Part shown: in pieces, positions 59,988 through 64,000 of the stretch
Numbering within the stretch: the stretch's first letter is position 1
Layout: the number at the start of each line of letters is the position of its first letter
From: Bryopsis sp. KO-2023
Lineage: Eukaryota > Chlorophyta > Ulvophyceae > Bryopsidales > Bryopsidaceae
NCBI GenBank assembly: GCA_030272585.1
Contig: BSYQ01000010.1
Location: 1,426,001-1,490,000 of the forward strand
Direction: 5' to 3'
DNA: 64,000 bases
Made by a program: the position numbers and the translations under genes
Notes under the pieces: model-generated
Seen by the model: the letters and a program-made list of their open reading frames with translations, nothing else
Told to the model about the DNA's origin: nothing
Databases searched by the model: none

Positions 59988-61469
59988 GCATCTGGATCAC
60001 GGCGACCAACGTAGCGTTCGAGGACCCAACAGATACTTATCTCATACCTGTCAAGATAAGTTCCGTCCCAAATATTTTGGGATTGCGGTCATTTGGCAAC
60101 AATGACTCTGGATCTGCAGATCTTACCTCGTCGATTCTTTTTCCACGCACCACCAAAAAGTTTCGTTCCTTAAAAGACTTGCTTAACACACGTTACATCG
60201 GCCGTCAAATCGAATCGAAATCAAAGCAACAGTCAATTGAAATTCAGAGAGAGAGAGAGATCAAAAGTCCACAGTCCTGTTTGGCGCTGGCGGCGGCCCA
60301 ATGACCACGAAGATCAAAGACGTGTAAGTCACCCATGAGGCAGTTGTGTCGGCTTTGCTTCGATTTTAAGAAAACAACTTCAAGATTTGGGGGCTCAAAA
60401 AGGGTGGTGCTCAATATTTTTCAATTGAAAATACCATCTCGTATAGACAGCCGTCTGATATCGCAAGCATACATGGAAGAAGGCGCTGAGCCTAACTGCA
60501 GTCAGGAAAAGCTCCCATACCTTTCCAATATCGAAGAGATAGAACGAGATGTGTCCCCCCTCCAGTTCTGCCCTGATAGAACTTGTCTTGCGCAAATTCT
60601 GCTTTTCGGTCGTGCTACCACCAAAAAAACAGGAATTGAAGAAAGAGTGGTTACAAAAATGCCGAGTCCACCCTGTGTGCTTTTGCAGTGAGCGTCTCTC
60701 GTATTCGAAGGATTGGACGGAGGAGTTTCAGAATCAAGCTGATGTCGAGCTGGTGGTTGAGGGAACCGTACTTCCAGCGCATTCACATTTCTTGTGTCAA
60801 TCCCAAGTTCTTTCAGGGGCGATCCGCGACACAGCGAACGAAGGCAGCAAAATTCGAATCGAGTCGCTGTTCAAAGACGTTGAAATGGAGGTGCTGAAGT
60901 TGTTACTGGGCCAATTGTATGCTTCCGAACTGACTCCAACGCCAAAGGAGCTGGACACATCGCAAAAGGTCATCAATCTAGCCATCAAGTGCGGATTCGA
61001 TGGGATCGCAAAACGACTTCTCAACAGCTTGGTCAACGATGGACAAGATATGAAGCAAGTTCTGAGACGGCAGGCTTCCGCACATATTGAATCTGAATCC
61101 ATGATTCTGGGTTGGGTGAACATCTGCAATCTCACATCCCACCCAGGCCTGGAGGATGCACTCTCGCATTTCCTCGCGGAAAATCACTCTCTGGTATTTG
61201 GGATAGACGGCGCCTTCTCCGACACAAGAAGGGCCGTGGCAAGGTGCTACAACCTGCAGCAACGAACGCTTAGTCTCATCGTTTCAGGACTACGCACAGA
61301 ACTCCAACGTTGGGAAAGTGGGGCTTGTTACACTATTCGTGTCACTTGCGGCAACTGCGGCGATATCAAGACGAGAGGATGTTACGGTGTGTATTCTGAT
61401 TCTGTGAACTGCCGCAAAGGATGCAACCACAAACGGTCCACTATGGTGGTTGTGGAGAAAACCACTTGA
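59988..61469 (+). repeat. Tandem segmental duplication, right unit
   Basis: Counterpart of about 57616-59173. By eye the exon 2 part is about 85-90% identical to the left unit in the stretch just after 60766, while 60299-60766 is 100% identical. Confidence 0.85.
60301..61469 (+). CDS. BTB/POZ-domain protein with Cys-rich tail, copy 2, 2 exons
   Basis: Exon 1 60301-60323, intron 60324-60688, exon 2 60689-61469: 804 nt, 267 residues, 15 fewer than copy 1. Same layout: BTB domain (ADVELVVEGTVLPAHSHFL, then LFKDVEMEVLKLLL and KVINLAIKCGFDGIAKRLL), helical middle, and Cys-rich tail (CGNCGDIKTRGC, then CRKGC). The size difference comes from small in-frame deletions in the middle (after QASAHIESES) and before the tail (after SLIVSGL). 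Both copies keep open frames, which suggests both are functional. The last residues after the Cys pairs are unrelated between copies. Confidence 0.75.
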
Positions 61470-62908
61470 GGTGCTCTAGACTGGGAAGCTGTTTGTCCTT
61501 CCGATGTTCTGAGTTCATTCGTTTTAAACGGCAGCTTTCGAACAGGACCTTTGGGATGAATTTCGGGCTGAGAATAATATTTCGAGTTGAGCCAGGCCTT
61601 ACTTAGGACTGGGAACATTAGTTGACATTATTTTTGAAAGGATATCAAAGATAAAACATGCCAAAATAGGAACACAAACATCTTGGTAAAGAAATGACCA
61701 AACATAAGACAGCACAAAAAAACCCTCCACATTCTTTTATGCCTATCGAAAAATTCAAAAAAACAAGGAAAAACAGGGGAAAGTTTTGTCACAAGAAGTC
61801 CGGCAAACCTCAGAAAACAGCTCCTTCCCATGGAACCTGAACCTGTTTGATTTTGGCGTCGGTGCACACTTGTCTTTCATTCAATACACAAAGGAGGGAT
61901 TAAGAAAAACGACGAATCGCCAAACTGTTCTATGAAAAGGGATGTGGTTGTTGAGGGAAGGTGGACATTCTGTGGAATGTACGTGTCGCTGAGTCCAACT
62001 CTCGGGGAAGCGGTGCGAAACTTTCTGGCAGGGACGTTACAACAACACTTTACTTACGGGAGCAGTTCCCCCTCCTTTTCCGATATCTTAGTTCGAATGA
62101 ATTCGAGTGAATTTGGTTTGAGATTGTTAAATCATCAAGCTGTTCAACTACAGGTTGTACAAGAATTCAACCAGACACATTTTGTATACTTTGTGGACAA
62201 AACAAAATGAAATTATGTTTTTTTTTTCTGAAAACAGAATTGGACGGACAAAAGAATCTCCTACGAAAGCGAAACGCTAGCTTCACCAATTCCGTAAGGA
62301 AAAAACATGAGCCTTCCACAGGGATCTTTTTTTCTCGATATTCTTGTCGAACACCGATCTAAAATGAAAGCAATCGCTCTTGGGGTTTGCCAGACACATT
62401 CGAATTTTCGGGCTTAAGATTGAACCTGAACCTGAAACTGGCTTTAGCCAGTTGCCACTCATCTCATCAAGACAAATAACAATATGCCGCAAACCACATT
62501 TCGCCCATGTTTGTTGTACAACCACCACACTAAACTGGAGGAGAGAAGCATAGAGTAACAACGACCTCTCCGTCCTTTGTTTCACACAGAAACACAGTTC
62601 GCACCAAGTGCAGGAGGTCGCAATAGGGAATGAACACGCCCCAGAGTCTTCTCCTAAATGCCACGGCTGCCTTGCGGCCCTTCAGCATTATAAGTACATG
62701 CTGTAGCAACGACCCACTCCTCGTTACTAAGACCCAAATCCTCGATATAAAAAGATGCATACAACAGCAATTACCACTGAAAGCTTCCTCATGGAAAAGA
62801 GGTTGTCGATGGCAGTGTCCTTGTGTTGCTGTTGCGTTTATTCTTAAGAATTTAAGAAAAGCTTTGTGTCACGACGTCACCTGGAGATCGCACTAGTCTC
62901 AAAACGAC
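61470..62908. other. Intergenic between BTB copy 2 and the minisatellite
   Basis: No gene supported. A 92-codon frame at 61932-62210 shows no family features. Confidence 0.4.
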
Positions 62909-63290
62909 CCTTTTCCCCTATTGTTTTCCCCTATTTTTCCCGTACTTAAGCACAAGAATCGATTTTCCCCTATTCTTCAAAAATGGGGGAAAAGTCCACG
63001 CTTTCCCCTATTGTTTTCCCCTATTTTCATTTTCCCCTATTGTTTTCCCCTATTTTCAAAAATGGGTGAAAAGTCCACGCTTTCCCCTATTCTTTTCCCC
63101 TATTTTCATTTTCCCCTATTGTTTTCCCCTATTTTTAAAAATGGGTGAAAAGTCCACGCTTTCCCCTATTCTTTTCCCCTTTTTTCATTTTCCCCTATTG
63201 TTTTCCCCTATTTTCAAAAATGGGTGAAAAGTCCACGCTTTCCCCTATTCTTTTCCCCTTTTTTTATTTTCCCCTATTTCCTCCCCTGGA
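62909..63290. repeat. Minisatellite, 79-bp unit built from TTTTCCCCTATT subrepeats
   Basis: The marker GTCCACG ends at 63000, 63079, 63158 and 63237, an exact 79-bp period over about four units. Each unit holds several TTTTCCCCTATT-type subrepeats plus an AAAATGGGTGAAAAGTCCACG spacer. Units differ by a few substitutions. Confidence 0.92.
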
Positions 63291-63350
63291 CATACACAAT
63301 AGAGGCTAGCTCAGACTCGAACTGAGCTTGTTCCAATTAGCCTCAATTCC

Positions 63351-63801
63351 TTAGTATGCATCAGCTTGACGGTGTCCAGCTCTAATATCAGGGTCGAAAC
63401 CATTTCGATCAGTTTCTTGTACAGGTGGTCTGGCTTCTCGCGCTTCCGCAAACCTCAGCCAGCAAATGCTCTTGGATTTAAACCTTTCCTCACCATCCTC
63501 TTTTCCAACAGCCTTCATGACTGCTTTCCCAACATCTGATTTTCCAGACACCCCAATTGAGGGGCATTTCATTGCAAGGCGAGATAGACAATACCATTAT
63601 TTGGAGATCTTGTTCTGTGTCGAAAGAACGACGCTTGTGCTGAGCCTCAAGGCACACTGTGGATCCAGTCTGTGCAGTGTCTCCAGCAAGACCTCTGCCA
63701 ACAAGAATTGGACTCGTGATGGCGCTATCTGGAGCAATGCACTTCATCTCTCCTGGCTGAACGATATACACATATACTGCTCTGGTCTGAAGAGCAACCA
63801 T
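63351..63801 (-). pseudogene. GAF-domain fragment, frameshifted
   Basis: On the - strand, TRAVYVYIVQPGEMKCIAPD is followed by ILVGRGLAGDTAQTGSTV, a pattern typical of GAF domains (GxGLAGxxAxTG), then FDTEQDLQ. The continuation that best fits the rest of a GAF domain (from LAMKCPSIGVSGK, ending VGKEDGEERF) lies in another frame from about 63575 down to 63351. Either there is a frameshift or an unrecognised intron. A possible acceptor CTTCAG precedes the first part at 63787. GAF domains bind small ligands such as cyclic nucleotides; no effector domain is visible here. Confidence 0.4.
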
Positions 63802-64000
63802 ATCAATTCAACGAATGCAGAATCATTGGGTCCAGGCAGCTCTCAACCGAACAAAAACATCAATTCTGGATGGACAGATGACAGCCTGGATGAATATAAC
63901 ATCTAATGACAATGTATTTGCTTGTCCCAAAATCAGGACTCATGGAGTTCACTCATTGGAACTCTGCGCTTCAATTTGGACACCGTTATCAACGCTTCTG
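63802..64000. other. Right window edge
   Basis: Nothing assignable. It could be the upstream intron or exon of the - strand GAF fragment; a short open - strand stretch exists at the extreme end but is too short to identify. Confidence 0.3.

Noticed and set aside
61932-62210. 92-codon + frame downstream of BTB copy 2, initially thought to be a third BTB remnant
   Set aside because: Residues do not align with the BTB domain beyond a few chance matches, and no duplicated flank was found.
63300-63330. tRNA B-box-like sequence near GACTCGAACTGAG
   Set aside because: No matching A-box, anticodon arm or acceptor stem could be built around it.
63466-63906. 146-codon + frame at the right end
   Set aside because: Lies antisense to the GAF-like sequence, which has better family support; no recognisable domain on the + strand.

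Overview
The window is nuclear DNA from a protist, most likely an alga. Its genes are split by GT-AG introns, many ending in very long poly-T tracts. TAA, TAG and TGA all serve as stops, so the code is standard. No lineage can be fixed from the sequence alone. All exon joins below were made by eye from splice consensus, reading frame and protein-family continuity; there is no transcript evidence.

Positions 3-39996 hold one giant type I modular polyketide synthase (PKS) gene on the + strand, cut off at its 5' end inside a ketosynthase (KS). Nine exons join into one open frame of 38,841 nt, giving 12,946 visible residues. It shows nine extension modules, called M1-M9 here. M1-M3 and M5-M7 are KS-DH-ER-KR-ACP. 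M4 is KS-degenerate DH-KR-ACP. M8 and M9 are KS-degenerate DH-ACP. After M9 come three consecutive thioesterase-type alpha/beta-hydrolase domains; only the first has an intact nucleophile motif. No acyltransferase (AT) domain occurs anywhere, so extender units must be loaded by an AT that lies elsewhere. Read collinearly, the terminal part of the product is a long saturated chain with one hydroxyl (C13) and two unreduced ketones (C5, C3) next to the released carboxyl carbon.

Downstream, all on the + strand, are intron-rich single-copy genes: an FAD-dependent monooxygenase with a basic N-terminal leader and a C-terminal membrane segment (41069-45382), a bacterial-type MogA molybdopterin adenylyltransferase (46209-47562), and an ARMC8/GID5 armadillo protein of the CTLH/GID ubiquitin-ligase complex (49032-55165).

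From about 57610 to 61470 lies a tandem duplication of a BTB-domain gene with a Cys-rich tail. A 468-bp tract covering the start codon, the whole intron and the start of exon 2 is identical between the copies, while the rest of the coding sequence has clearly diverged. The right end holds a 79-bp minisatellite (about 62909-63290) and a frameshifted GAF-domain fragment on the - strand (63351-63801). Intergenic DNA is rich in homopolymers and microsatellites. I saw no rRNA, tRNA, CRISPR array or recognisable transposon.
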